Both the position numbers and the translations under genes were made by a program. Below the pieces are notes generated by a model. The model was not told where the DNA came from and made no database searches. It saw only the letters and a list, made by a program, of their open reading frames with translations. Shown here in pieces: positions 1 through 8,720 of a DNA stretch of 64,000 nucleotides (its first letter is position 1; each line of letters opens with the position of its first letter). The DNA comes from Pseudogemmobacter lacusdianii (GTDB taxonomy: Bacteria > Pseudomonadota > Alphaproteobacteria > Rhodobacterales > Rhodobacteraceae): positions 121,767 to 185,766 of the forward strand of contig NZ_JAVDBT010000009.1 of assembly GCF_030848395.1 (NCBI RefSeq), written 5' to 3'.

Positions 1-671
1 AAAGCGCCAATGCCAATCGCGCCCGCCGCCATCCCCTCGGGGCTGCGCGCCAGCCCGCGCGCCGCCGCTGCCGGGATGATCAACATGGCCGAGATCAGCA
101 AAGCCCCCACCACTTTCAGCGCCACGGCCACAACCACTGCCAAAGCGATGACCAGAACCAAGCGTTCCCGCTCGGGCCGGATGCCGGTGGAATGCGCCAG
201 ATCTTCGTTCAAAGTCGCGGTCAACAGCGCCTGCCAACGCCAGGCCAGCAAGCCCAGAACCAAAGCCGCCCCGCCCCAAATCAGCGCCAGATCGCCTTTC
301 GACACTGCAAGGATATCGCCGAAAAGCCATGCCGAAAGATCGGTGCGCACGCCGGGCAGAAAGCTCACCGCCACCAGGCCAAAGGCCAAAGCTGAATGCG
401 CCATCACCCCCAAGGTGGTGTCCAAAGCCCAGCCCCGCGCCGCCAGCCCGGCAACCGAGATCGCCATTGCCAAGGCCACCACCAAAGTGCCCGCCACGAT
501 CGGCAGATCCGTCGCCAAAGCCAAAGCCACGCCCAAAATCGCCGCATGGGCGGTGGCATCGCCGAAATAGGCCATCCGCCGCCAGACCACGAAGGCCCCC
601 AAAGGCCCGGTGGCCAAAGCCACCCCCACCCCCGCCAAAGCCGCGCGGATCAGGAAATCATCAAGCATCAT
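1..671 (-). CDS. znuB: Zinc ABC transporter permease ZnuB, 3' end beyond the window
   Basis: Inner-membrane permease of the high-affinity zinc importer; it works with ZnuC (ATPase) and ZnuA (periplasmic binding protein). The visible ~223 residues are hydrophobic, with repeated membrane segments and family-typical stretches such as MAYFGDATAHAAILG, LFGDILAV and VVGALLISAMLIIPAAAAR. The frame is open to the window edge, so the C-terminus is missing. Two adjacent ATG codons (669-671 and 666-668) are possible starts; both overlap the znuC stop at 661-663, which implies translational coupling. It is the last visible gene of the zur-znuC-znuB run. Family assignment is strong; the exact start is uncertain by one codon. 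Confidence 0.92.
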   Translation of the reverse strand, partial: MMLDDFLIRAALAGVGVALATGPLGAFVVWRRMAYFGDATAHAAILGVALALATDLPIVAGTLVVALAMAISVAGLAARGWALDTTLGVMAHSALAFGLVAVSFLPGVRTDLSAWLFGDILAVSKGDLALIWGGAALVLGLLAWRWQALLTATLNEDLAHSTGIRPERERLVLVIALAVVVAVALKVVGALLISAMLIIPAAAARGLARSPEGMAAGAIGIGA

Positions 672-1578
672 GCCGCTCGTCTTTTAGAGGTGTCGAATGG
701 GTATCTGCATGGTCATGGTTATGCCCATGATTATGCCCGTGCCCATCGCTATGCGTATGGCCATGAGAATGCCCGCAAACATGGTCATGCGGGGCCGTGT
801 GATCGTGGTCATGCTCATGGCGATAAAGCGCCAAAGCGCCTTGCGTCCCCAGACCAAAGAGCGCGCGATATTCCGGCGCGCTCGACACCACCTGGGGCGA
901 GCCTTCGCAGCAGACATGCCCATTCAGGCAAATCACCCGGTCGCTCGCCGCCATCACCACATGCAGATCATGGCTGACCATCAAGACAGCCACGCCCGTC
1001 TCAACCCGAACCTCTTCAATCAGCCGGTAGAACGCCGCCTCACCCGGTTGGTCCAAGCCTTGCGTCGGCTCATCCAGCATCAAAAGATGCGGCTGCCCCA
1101 GCAGCGCCCGCGCCAGCAGCACGCGCTGCAATTGCCCGCCCGACAGCCCCGCCATCGGCAAAGCCTCACTCCCCGCCATGCCAACCCGCGCCAGCACCGC
1201 CTGCGCTTCGGCATCGCTCACGCGCTTTGGCAAAGACAAGAACCGCCGTACCGAGATTGGCATCGTCCGGTCGATCTGAAGCCGTTGCGGCACATAACCA
1301 ATCCGCAAGCCCGGCGCATGAACCACCGCCCCTTCAGCCGCTGGCAAAATCCCCAAAAGCGCGCGCAAAAGCGTCGACTTGCCCGAGCCATTGGGCCCGA
1401 CCAAAGTGACAATCTCGCAAGGCTTCAAGCTCAGCGTGATATTGTGCAAAATCTCCGTGCCGCCCAAACGCACGCAAAGATGCCGCGCCTCGATCAGCGG
1501 CAAAGCCGCATCCCCTGCACCAGCACTGACAAATGCCTGCCGCGACGACAGCCGCGGTGAAAGCTGCCCCTTGTTCAT
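661..1578 (-). CDS. znuC: Zinc ABC transporter ATPase ZnuC with histidine-rich C-terminal tail
   Basis: Cytoplasmic ATPase driving zinc import. Walker A GPNGSGKST lies at about residues 61-69, the signature LSGGQ at 145-149, Walker B LLMLDEP at 165-171 and the switch His in SHD at about 202-204. I place the start at ATG 1578 because it forms an ATGA overlap with the zur stop; an upstream frame to 1605 would run further into zur. The 305-residue protein is longer than the ~250 residues usual for ZnuC. The extra part is a tail (about residues 254-294) of alternating His with Asp, Gly, Asn and Ser. Such tails bind zinc in other proteins; here a sensing or storage role is inference. Confidence 0.93.
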   Translation of the reverse strand: MNKGQLSPRLSSRQAFVSAGAGDAALPLIEARHLCVRLGGTEILHNITLSLKPCEIVTLVGPNGSGKSTLLRALLGILPAAEGAVVHAPGLRIGYVPQRLQIDRTMPISVRRFLSLPKRVSDAEAQAVLARVGMAGSEALPMAGLSGGQLQRVLLARALLGQPHLLMLDEPTQGLDQPGEAAFYRLIEEVRVETGVAVLMVSHDLHVVMAASDRVICLNGHVCCEGSPQVVSSAPEYRALFGLGTQGALALYRHEHDHDHTAPHDHVCGHSHGHTHSDGHGHNHGHNHDHADTHSTPLKDERHDA

Positions 1579-2099
1579 TTTCCGGCCTCGCGGCAGGCGG
1601 TGCACAGCCCCAAAGCCTCGATGTTTGAGCGCTCAACCGTGAAGCCCAAAGCCGCGCCCGCCCCCTCAAGCGCGGCCCGCACCTTGTCCGCAGGCGCTTC
1701 TGCCACCGCATCGCAGCCGCGGCAAATCAGGAAGGCCGGCGCATGCGCCTCTCCGGGATGCATGCAAGCGGTAAAGGCATTCAGCCGCTGCACGCGGTGC
1801 ACAAAGCCTTGCTCCACAAGGAATTCCAACGCCCGGTACGCCACGGGCGGCTGATGGCCAAACCCCTCGGCTGCCAAGCGTTGCAGCACATCATAAGCGC
1901 CCAGCGCCTTATGCTCTTCCAGCAAGATCTCCAGCACACGCTTTCTCACGGGCGTGAAGCGCGCGCCCTGCTCGGCCGCCAAAGCCTCGGCCCGTGCCAA
2001 GACATCTGCGGCACAATGCCCATGGTCATGGCTGGCAAAAGCCGCGCCGGGATCGGCACAGCCAGCGCAACTGTCGGCGGACGAATGCTTATGGGCCAT
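1575..2099 (-). CDS. zur: Zinc uptake regulator Zur (Fur family)
   Basis: A 174-residue Fur-family repressor expected to bind DNA when loaded with zinc. The winged-helix part includes RFTPVRKRVLEILLEEHKAL and VAYRALEFLVEQGFVHRV. Metal-site candidates are the two Cys-X2-Cys pairs, ICRGC in mid-protein and CTAC near the C-terminus, with a His-rich segment between HRV and the first pair. Zur rather than Fur is favoured by context: it is first in an operon with znuC and znuB and divergent from znuA. The N-terminus is unusual in carrying its own His/Cys cluster (residues 1-30: HKH, CAGC, HDHGHC). Likely autoregulated through the Zur box in the 66-bp spacer. Confidence 0.93.
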   Translation of the reverse strand: MAHKHSSADSCAGCADPGAAFASHDHGHCAADVLARAEALAAEQGARFTPVRKRVLEILLEEHKALGAYDVLQRLAAEGFGHQPPVAYRALEFLVEQGFVHRVQRLNAFTACMHPGEAHAPAFLICRGCDAVAEAPADKVRAALEGAGAALGFTVERSNIEALGLCTACREAGK

Positions 2100-2115
2100 G
2101 ATCTTCCCTTGACAC

Positions 2116-2128
2116 GTTATGGTATAAC
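2116..2128. promoter_or_regulatory. Zur box in the zur/znuA divergent spacer
   Basis: GTTAT-GGT-ATAAC is a perfect 5-3-5 inverted repeat in the only spacer between zur and znuA. It matches the A/T-rich palindromic form of known Zur/Fur-family operators in alphaproteobacteria. A TTGACA hexamer (2109-2114) just upstream could be the znuA -35, so repressor binding here would block polymerase for znuA and probably for the leftward operon too. Confidence 0.75.
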
Positions 2129-2165
2129 ATACATAGACCTCTCCCAGTGCAGATCGAGGCTCTTC

Positions 2166-3125
2166 ATGCGTTATATCATATCATTTCTTTTGACCAGTGC
2201 CGCCAGCCCCGCTTTGGCCGAGGTGCCCCATGTCGTCACCGACCTGCCGCCCGTGCATGCGCTGGTGGCTGCCGTGATGGGCGATCTCGGCACCCCTGAT
2301 CTTTTGCTGCAACAAGGCGCCTCGCCGCATGGCTTCCAACTGCGCCCGAGCCAGATGCAGGCCGTGACCTCGGCCGATCTGGTGCTGTGGATCGGCCCCG
2401 AAATCTCGCCTTGGCTGGAAAAGGCTCTCGCCAATCGCCCCGACACCAGCCCCGCACTGGCGCTCTTGGCGACCAAGGGCACCCAGCTGCGCAGCTATGC
2501 GACAACGCATGAGGACGAGGCCGACCACTCTGGCCACGACCATACCAGTCACGACCACGACCACGACCATACCGGTCACGATCATGACCACCATGACCAT
2601 GCCCATACCGGCACCGACCCGCATGCTTGGCTGGACCCGAACAACGCGCTGCATTGGACGCAAGTCATCGCCGAGGAACTCGCCAGCCTTGACCCGGCAA
2701 ATGCCGAGATCTACCGCCAGAACGCCGCAGCCACCGCCACTCGCATCCGCGCCGCAGATGAGGAAGCCAAAGCCCTCCTCGCCCCGGTGCAGGCCCGCCC
2801 CTTCGTCACTTTGCATGACGCTTACGGCTATTTCACCGCGCATTACGGCCTCACTTTCGCCGGTGCGGTCTCTTCTGGCGATGCCGCCTCCCCCGGCGCG
2901 CGCCACCTTAAGGAGCTGCAAGCCAGCCTTGGCCCCGATGCCCAGACCTGCCTCTTCCCCGAGGCGCAGCTCGACCCCGCCCATCTGCAACAATTGGCCG
3001 AGGCGACCGGCGCCAAAATCGGCGGCGCGCTCGATCCCGAAGGCTCAACCCTGCCGCCGGGCCCTGATCTCTACCCTGCGCTGATCACCAATCTGGCGAA
3101 GACCTTGGCCGCCTGCCAAGCCTAA
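2166..3125 (+). CDS. znuA: Zinc ABC transporter substrate-binding protein ZnuA
   Basis: Periplasmic zinc-binding protein of the cluster A-I family. The chosen ATG at 2166 gives 319 residues with a short signal peptide (MRYIISFLLTSAASPALAEV). Family marks are H55 in the ASPHGF motif, DPHAWLDP at about 151-158 and LHDAYGYF near 218. A long acidic His-rich loop at about residues 115-147, rich in HDHDH units, is the characteristic ZnuA metal-capture loop. The reading frame extends upstream through zur but has no plausible signal peptide there. It is transcribed divergently from zur-znuCB and is probably repressed by Zur. Confidence 0.93.
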   Translation: MRYIISFLLTSAASPALAEVPHVVTDLPPVHALVAAVMGDLGTPDLLLQQGASPHGFQLRPSQMQAVTSADLVLWIGPEISPWLEKALANRPDTSPALALLATKGTQLRSYATTHEDEADHSGHDHTSHDHDHDHTGHDHDHHDHAHTGTDPHAWLDPNNALHWTQVIAEELASLDPANAEIYRQNAAATATRIRAADEEAKALLAPVQARPFVTLHDAYGYFTAHYGLTFAGAVSSGDAASPGARHLKELQASLGPDAQTCLFPEAQLDPAHLQQLAEATGAKIGGALDPEGSTLPPGPDLYPALITNLAKTLAACQA

Positions 3126-3288
3126 CCCAAAGCGGCGCCGCTCCAAGTTTCCACCTGCAACGTGCCTTTCCATTTCTGTCCCCAAGACAGCTCCGCCTTA
3201 GTGTTAACGAGTTGCCTTCTTATCCCGGCGGCGGGTGCGGCCAACCGGCCCCTTGCATCCGCCGCCGATTTACAGTCAGCCTCTCGGC

Positions 3289-3702
3289 ATGGACTGGATC
3301 AAAATCATACATCTTCTTTGCGTGATGGGCTGGATGACCTCCATCTTCGCCGTGCCGCGCGCCCTGATCTTCTGGCGCCGCGAATGGGAGCGTTTGGGCG
3401 AATTCGGCCCGCTCGGCGACCTCACCATCCGGCTTTACCGCTTCTCGGCGGGCCTCGGCGTCATCGCTGCGATCACCGGCTTTTGGCTCGCCATCGCCTA
3501 TTGGGGCTTCCAGCCTTGGCTGCACCTCAAACTGACGCTCGTCGCAGTCCTTGCGGCGCATTATATCTGGACAGGCATCCTCGTCGTCCGGGCGAAACGC
3601 GGTGAGTTCGGCAAATCCGACACCTATCTGCGCATCTTCAATGAGCTCAGCGTGCTGGCCGTGGTCGCCATCCTCTGGGCCGTCGTCGTCAAACCCTTCT
3701 AA
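3289..3702 (+). CDS. CopD/HemJ-like small integral membrane protein
   Basis: A 137-residue protein with about four membrane helices. The opening MDWIKIIHLLCVMGWMTS followed by AVPRALIFW resembles the HemJ/CopD superfamily pattern of an N-terminal K-x2-H, a W-M and a PR pair, and WLHLKLTL matches the second conserved block of that group. HemJ is an oxygen-independent-type protoporphyrinogen oxidase and CopD a copper-transport membrane protein; I cannot decide between them or an uncharacterised branch. The start at ATG 3289 puts the first helix at the N-terminus; an in-frame upstream ATG at 3235 would add 18 non-helical residues. It stands alone and is followed by a terminator. Confidence 0.6.
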   Translation: MDWIKIIHLLCVMGWMTSIFAVPRALIFWRREWERLGEFGPLGDLTIRLYRFSAGLGVIAAITGFWLAIAYWGFQPWLHLKLTLVAVLAAHYIWTGILVVRAKRGEFGKSDTYLRIFNELSVLAVVAILWAVVVKPF

Positions 3703-3706
3703 AGAC

Positions 3707-3743
3707 AAAGGCGGCAGCCCCCTAAGGGACGACGCCGCCTTTT
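3707..3743 (+). terminator. Rho-independent terminator after the CopD/HemJ-like gene
   Basis: AAAGGCGGC at 3707-3715 pairs with GCCGCCTTT at 3734-3742, with an 18-nt loop and a following T. It begins four bases after the stop codon. The same stem would also serve leftward transcription. Confidence 0.75.
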
Positions 3744-3774
3744 CATCTTGACCAAAATACTCCCGCCGGAGGCT
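3742..3774. repeat. Dispersed repeat ATCTTGANNAAAATACTCC, copy 1
   Basis: TTCATCTTGACCAAAATACT is followed by CCCGCCGGAGGCT. The same core occurs at 3821, 10726, 15750 and 40136, always between genes. This copy has the CCCGCCGGAGG ending and overlaps the preceding terminator. Confidence 0.85.
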
Positions 3775-3820
3775 CCCAGCGCTGCCAGAGGCGCGCCCTC
3801 CGGCCCTCCTCTCCCCGGCT

Positions 3821-3853
3821 TTCATCTTGATAAAAATACTCCCGCCGGAGGCT
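3821..3853. repeat. Dispersed repeat ATCTTGANNAAAATACTCC, copy 2
   Basis: TTCATCTTGATAAAAATACT is followed by CCCGCCGGAGGCT. It lies 46 bp downstream of copy 1 in the same orientation and ends nine bases before the stop of the leftward operon, so its complement is in that operon's 3' end. Confidence 0.85.
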
Positions 3854-3861
3854 CTTCTCTT

Positions 3862-5940
3862 TTAAACCTTCGCCCCCTTGCGCCCCTCGATCAGCCAAGC
3901 AGCCACCGCCAATCCGGCGGCAAACAACAGCCACAGCCAGCCCGGCAGCAAAGCCGCCACCTGCACCTCTTGCGTGGCATAGGCGCCGCGCGGCGTGATC
4001 CCGATCCAACCCCGCCCTGCGGCCGGGCGCCCCTCGGCCACCTGCCGCAGGTCCGGCAGGCCCGCCTCAATCCGCACCACCCCTCCACCAACGCCAGCCA
4101 CCACCGGCGCCACCAAATCGCCCGAGGCCAAGGTCTCGACAAACTCACGCGGCGCCGATGGGCCAATGCCAATCACCCGCGTCAGATCCTCTTGCTCCAG
4201 CCGGTAAAGCCCCAAAGACGGAGCGGCCCAAGTGACCTCATAGCGCCCCGGCAGGGTCTGGCGCATCTCCAGCGTGACCTCCGCCCCATCCGGCCCGGTC
4301 ACCGTCAAAGGCCCCGGCGCCACATCGGAAATCGTGCGCCGCACAATGGTTAGATCCTGACCATTGGCGGTTGCCGTCAGCGTCTCCTCTTCCAACTCCG
4401 GCTCTTTCAGCATCCAATGCGCGAGCCGCCGCAGAAGCTCAAGTTGCGGCCCGCCGCCCTCATAGCCGCGTCCCCAAAGCCAAGCCTGATCGCTGGACAG
4501 AACCGCGATCCGGCCCTGATCCACCCGGTCCAGAACCAGCAAAGGCAGGCCCCCCGGCCCCTCCATCACCGTCTGACCGCTCAGCTTTTGCACCTCGGCA
4601 ATGCGGAACCAGCGGCCCCAACCGGGCTGGCCGTCCTCGCCTGCCGGCGCAAAGCGCTCCAAACCTTCCGTCACCGGATGGCGTTTGCCCAGATCGGTGA
4701 TCGTCGGGCGGAAGCCGCCCTCCACCACCTGCGCCGTCGGCGCCACCGGCAAGATCTCGGCCAAGGGCGAGCGGTAAAGCGAATCCACCACGCCAAATTC
4801 CGGCCCAGCGGCGACCAAAACCGTCCCGCCATTGCGCACATATTGCACCACATTGTCGATGTAAGACATCGGCAGGATGCCCCGCATCCGGTAGCGGTCA
4901 AAGATGATCAGATCGAATTCTTCAATCTTCTCAACGAACAATTCCCGCGTCGGGAAGGCGATCAGGCTCAGCTCATCCACCGGCACGCCATCTTGCTTTT
5001 CCGGCGGGCGCAGAATGGTGAAATGCACCAGATCCACCGAGGCATCCGACTTCAGCAAATTCCGCCAAACCCGCTCGCCCGCATGCGGCTCGCCCGAGAC
5101 CAACAGCACCCGCAAGCGATCCCGCACCCCGTTGATCTGCACCACTTGCGCATTGTTGCGATCGGTCAGCTCACCCTCGACCGGGGACACGGAGAACTGC
5201 AACACATTCATCCCGCCATGCGGCAGCACCACCGGCAGATCCAGCTCCACGCCAAGGGGGATGCGGTAAACCTGCGGCGGCTCGGCATCGACCGACATCG
5301 TAAGATCGACCTCCGCCCCGGCCAAGGCTGGCACCGCGCCAATATCCTCAACCATCAGTTTCATCACGAATTCTTCGCCGATGATCGCAAAGGCCGGGGC
5401 GTTTTTGATCACCAAACGCCGGTCCCAATCCGCCGCTTTCCCGGTCAAAAGCACATGCAAAGGCGCGGGCAAAGCCGGCGTCATCTCCATATCATGCAGC
5501 CGCCCGTCGCTGACCAACAGCACCCCCGCCACCCGCGCACGCGGCTCTTCGGCCAAAGCTTCCGCCATCGCGGTCATCGCCAGCGTGCCTGCGTCTTCCT
5601 CGCCATCCGAAAAGCGCCGGATCCGCAACTCTGTCCCCGGCATGGCGGCAATCTCCGCCTCCACCTGCGCCACCGCTTGCGCCACTTGCGCGGGCCGCCC
5701 GCCCAAAGACTGGCTCGCCGTATCGTCAACGATCAAGAGCACAATATCATTCAGCGACGCGCGCTCTTCTTCTTGCAAAGACGGGTTCGCCAAAGCGCCC
5801 AGCAGCGCCAAGGCCGACAGCCCCCGCAAGGCCCAACCCGCCAGCCCCCGCCAGAGGCCCAGCGCCAGCATCAAAAGCGCAACCCCGGCCAAAGCCCAAA
5901 TCAGCGGCCAGTCCAGCAGCGGATCAAAGACCAAACTCAT
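3862..5940 (-). CDS. Large membrane protein with VWA-like and amidotransferase-like regions, end of MoxR operon
   Basis: A 692-residue protein with two N-terminal helices (about residues 10-55), a large outer or periplasmic region and one C-terminal helix (PGWLWLLFAAGLAVAAWLI). The region after the helices begins DIVLLIVDDTASQ, which looks like a degenerate von Willebrand A start. The middle part (SYIDNVVQYVRNGGTVLVAA) resembles the class I glutamine-amidotransferase-like fold seen in this operon type, without a recognisable catalytic Cys. It overlaps the upstream DUF4159 gene by four bases (ATGA). In other bacteria MoxR operons act in envelope maintenance or protein maturation; no substrate can be named here. 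Confidence 0.7.
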   Translation of the reverse strand: MSLVFDPLLDWPLIWALAGVALLMLALGLWRGLAGWALRGLSALALLGALANPSLQEEERASLNDIVLLIVDDTASQSLGGRPAQVAQAVAQVEAEIAAMPGTELRIRRFSDGEEDAGTLAMTAMAEALAEEPRARVAGVLLVSDGRLHDMEMTPALPAPLHVLLTGKAADWDRRLVIKNAPAFAIIGEEFVMKLMVEDIGAVPALAGAEVDLTMSVDAEPPQVYRIPLGVELDLPVVLPHGGMNVLQFSVSPVEGELTDRNNAQVVQINGVRDRLRVLLVSGEPHAGERVWRNLLKSDASVDLVHFTILRPPEKQDGVPVDELSLIAFPTRELFVEKIEEFDLIIFDRYRMRGILPMSYIDNVVQYVRNGGTVLVAAGPEFGVVDSLYRSPLAEILPVAPTAQVVEGGFRPTITDLGKRHPVTEGLERFAPAGEDGQPGWGRWFRIAEVQKLSGQTVMEGPGGLPLLVLDRVDQGRIAVLSSDQAWLWGRGYEGGGPQLELLRRLAHWMLKEPELEEETLTATANGQDLTIVRRTISDVAPGPLTVTGPDGAEVTLEMRQTLPGRYEVTWAAPSLGLYRLEQEDLTRVIGIGPSAPREFVETLASGDLVAPVVAGVGGGVVRIEAGLPDLRQVAEGRPAAGRGWIGITPRGAYATQEVQVAALLPGWLWLLFAAGLAVAAWLIEGRKGAKV

Positions 5941-8720
5941 TGGCCCAACCTTTCCAGCAACGCCGGCACATGCACTTGATCCGACTTATAATTCCCGGTC
6001 AGCACATGCATGATCAGGTTGATCCCAAAGCGATAAGCAATCTCGCGCTGCCGCTCTCCGGTGAAGCCGCGCCCCACCGGCAGCATCGGCACGCCCGCGG
6101 CATCCGTGGCCCAAGCCGAGGCCCAATCATTGCCGCCAATCACCACCGGCGTGACGCCATCGTTGAGGTTGCGAAACGGCATGCCCTCTTCCAGCGCCGC
6201 ATCGGCGGGCGCGGCTTCCACCCAAAGCGCGCCCTCCTGCCAACGGCCCGGAAACTCTTGCAGCAGGTAAAATGTCCGCGTCAAAACATGGTCCTGCGGG
6301 ATCTGCTCCAGTGCCGGAATATCCAGACCCAAGGCGATGCGCTGCAAAGCCTCGCCCTCCGGCGTCGCGCCACCAAAGCCCGCCACATCGCCGTCGCGGG
6401 TGTCGAAAAGGATCATCCCGCCGGTGCGCAAAAATTGGTTCAACTTGTCATAAGCCGCAGCCGAAGGCGTCGGCGCTTCCGCCGTCACTGGCCAATAAAG
6501 AAACGGGAAGAACCCCAATTCATCGGCCTCAAGATCCACCCCCATCGGCTCGGCAGGCTCAATCGAAGTGCGCTGCCACAGCCGATCGCCAAGCCCGCGC
6601 AACCCCGCCTCCGCCATCTCGTCCAGCGCATCATCCCCGGTCAAAACATGCGCCAAAACCACCGCCGAGGTCGCCTCAATCGCGAAATCATCCCCCGGCA
6701 AAGGCTCGTCTTGCGCAAGAGCGCGCTCCGGAGCCGCGCCCAAAGCCAAACCCGCCAAGGCCAAAGCCGCCGCCCCGCGCCGCCAACCCGAGAGACGCCC
6801 CGCCACGAACAAAGCCGCCAGAATGTCCAAGAGCAACAACCCCAAAGCCCCGCCCAACAGCGGCCCTTTCAAAGACTGCTCCGCCGCTTCCTCCAGCGCC
6901 GTCACCGAAACCCCCGCAGGCCAAACCGCAGGCTTCAGCTCCGTCTCGGCCCCGATCACATTCAAGGCCACACGGCGATCGAGACCGGCATAAAGCCCCG
7001 GCGGCTGGTCCGGGTTCGGCCCTGCCTTCAAGGCTTGCGCCAAGACCGTGCCCTCAACCCCGGCAATCTCACCGGCATTGCGCGCCGCCCCCCAAGCGTC
7101 CAACACCTCTTCCGGCACCCAGATTTGCCCCGCCAAATCAGAGGCTTCCGGCATCGCGGGCCGGGTCGACACCGCCAACCGCTCCAGCATCTGCACGAAA
7201 AGCCCCGACAAAGGCAGGCTCGACCATTCCGCATTGGCGGTCACATGCACCAAAACCACCTGCCCCTGCCCCAGCACCTTACGGGTCACCAAAGGCGTGC
7301 CATCGTCCAAAGCCGCAATGGTGCGCTCGGCCAAACTGGGGTCGGGCTGGGCCAAAACCTGCTCTTTCACCGCCACATCATCGGGCAAAGCCAGCCCGAA
7401 GAAGGGCGAGCCTTCGGGGAAAGGCGCCAGCGCCTTCGGCTCCCCCCAGCTCATCGCCCCCCCGACCGTGCGGCCGCCCTCGCGCAGGCGCACCGGCAGC
7501 AAAGGGTCTTCCTCGAACCGGCTCACATCGCTGGCCGCCATCCGCGGCCCGGCAAAGCGCAGCAAAAGCCCGCCCGCCTCCAGCCATTCCAACATCGCCG
7601 CCTGATCGCCGCCCGAGATCCGCGCCACATCGGCCAGAATGATCACATCGGGCTTGGCAACCAGAACCTCCGACAGCGCGCCCTCCACGAGATCGGCCAC
7701 CGGCGTCAAAGCTTGCCGCAGGTAATGCGTCGGCGACAGAAGTTGCAGCCCCTCATCATCGCCGCCCGAACCAAGGATCGCCACCTTGCGCCGCTTCAAA
7801 CTGTCATCCGTCAGGCTCACCGCCCCGGCCGAACGCAGGCCCGGAATCTCAAAGCGAGTCACCCGGTTGCGCAGCTCGGGCGGCAGATCCATCTCCACCT
7901 CGGCCCGTGTCGCAGCGCCCTCAAAGCTGACCGGGACCCGCGCCAATTCGCGGTCAATCCCGGCCGGATCGGGGCCTCGCGCGGCGATCTCCACCGCCAT
8001 GCCGCCCTCACCGCCAATGCGTGAGATCGCCAGCACCACCTTGCCATCGCGGAAGCCTGCGGGGTGCAAAGCCAGCACCGGACGCGGGCTTTCCACCACC
8101 GTCACAGCGCCGCGCGCCCGCAAAGCCTGCGCCAAAGCCTCGCGCCCCGGATGCGCCAAGCCATCCGCCAGCCAAAGAGTGTCAAAATCACCTTCCGGCA
8201 GGGCCGCGGCCCAAGCCTCAAGGTCTGATGGCGCCCAAGCCGCAGGCTCCATCCCGATCAACCGCCCCGACCAAGCCTCGGCACTTTGGAACACCACCTC
8301 CGAAGGCCGATCCGTCAGCCGAATGACCGAAACCGTGCGCCCAGCGCCCCCGGCCTCTTCCACCAAAGCCTCGGCCCGGTTCATCCGCCGCGCCCAATCG
8401 CGCGCCTCGGCCCAGCCGCCGTCCAAGACCACCAGCAAAGGCCCCGAGCCCGCCTGCCGCTCTTCGGGATGCAGCACCGGCCCGGCAAAGCCGATGATCG
8501 CCGCCGCCACCGCCAAGATCCGCAGCAACAACAGCCACCACGGCGTCTTATCCGCCTCCGCCGCCTCATCCTTCAGGCCCAAAAGCAAAGCCACGCCCGG
8601 AAAGCGCCGCCGGATCGGTGCCGGAGGCACCGCGCGCAGCAAAAGCCACAGGATCGGCAGCGCGATCAGCGCCGCCAGCAGCATCGGGTTGAGAAAGCCA
8701 ATCGGCCCCAGCGTGAACAT
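5937..8720 (-). CDS. BatA-like N-terminal plus DUF4159 membrane protein
   Basis: A 927-residue protein. The N-terminus (MFTLGPIGFLNPMLLAALIA, then RRRFPGVALLL and PWWLLLLRILAVAAAIIGFA) is the aerotolerance-type BatA membrane start. Further helices occur around residues 620-670, before a segment ending in a signal-like LALAGLALGAAPERALA. The last ~250 residues (FPFLYWPVTAEAP, MILFDTRDGD, DHVLTRTFYLLQEFPGRW) match the DUF4159 domain. It starts one base after the DUF58 stop and overlaps the next gene by four bases, so all four operon genes are probably co-translated. Function is inferred only from the operon class. Confidence 0.8.
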   Translation of the reverse strand: MFTLGPIGFLNPMLLAALIALPILWLLLRAVPPAPIRRRFPGVALLLGLKDEAAEADKTPWWLLLLRILAVAAAIIGFAGPVLHPEERQAGSGPLLVVLDGGWAEARDWARRMNRAEALVEEAGGAGRTVSVIRLTDRPSEVVFQSAEAWSGRLIGMEPAAWAPSDLEAWAAALPEGDFDTLWLADGLAHPGREALAQALRARGAVTVVESPRPVLALHPAGFRDGKVVLAISRIGGEGGMAVEIAARGPDPAGIDRELARVPVSFEGAATRAEVEMDLPPELRNRVTRFEIPGLRSAGAVSLTDDSLKRRKVAILGSGGDDEGLQLLSPTHYLRQALTPVADLVEGALSEVLVAKPDVIILADVARISGGDQAAMLEWLEAGGLLLRFAGPRMAASDVSRFEEDPLLPVRLREGGRTVGGAMSWGEPKALAPFPEGSPFFGLALPDDVAVKEQVLAQPDPSLAERTIAALDDGTPLVTRKVLGQGQVVLVHVTANAEWSSLPLSGLFVQMLERLAVSTRPAMPEASDLAGQIWVPEEVLDAWGAARNAGEIAGVEGTVLAQALKAGPNPDQPPGLYAGLDRRVALNVIGAETELKPAVWPAGVSVTALEEAAEQSLKGPLLGGALGLLLLDILAALFVAGRLSGWRRGAAALALAGLALGAAPERALAQDEPLPGDDFAIEATSAVVLAHVLTGDDALDEMAEAGLRGLGDRLWQRTSIEPAEPMGVDLEADELGFFPFLYWPVTAEAPTPSAAAYDKLNQFLRTGGMILFDTRDGDVAGFGGATPEGEALQRIALGLDIPALEQIPQDHVLTRTFYLLQEFPGRWQEGALWVEAAPADAALEEGMPFRNLNDGVTPVVIGGNDWASAWATDAAGVPMLPVGRGFTGERQREIAYRFGINLIMHVLTGNYKSDQVHVPALLERLGQ

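Noticed and set aside
697..1560. Met/His-rich plus-strand frame over znuC
   Set aside because: It is the complement of the ZnuC His tail and Walker region; the Met-rich pattern arises from the CAT repeats.
4417..8024. Long plus-strand frames opposite the MoxR-operon membrane proteins
   Set aside because: Antisense to two genes with membrane helices and conserved domains; products are low-complexity Arg/Pro/His-rich.
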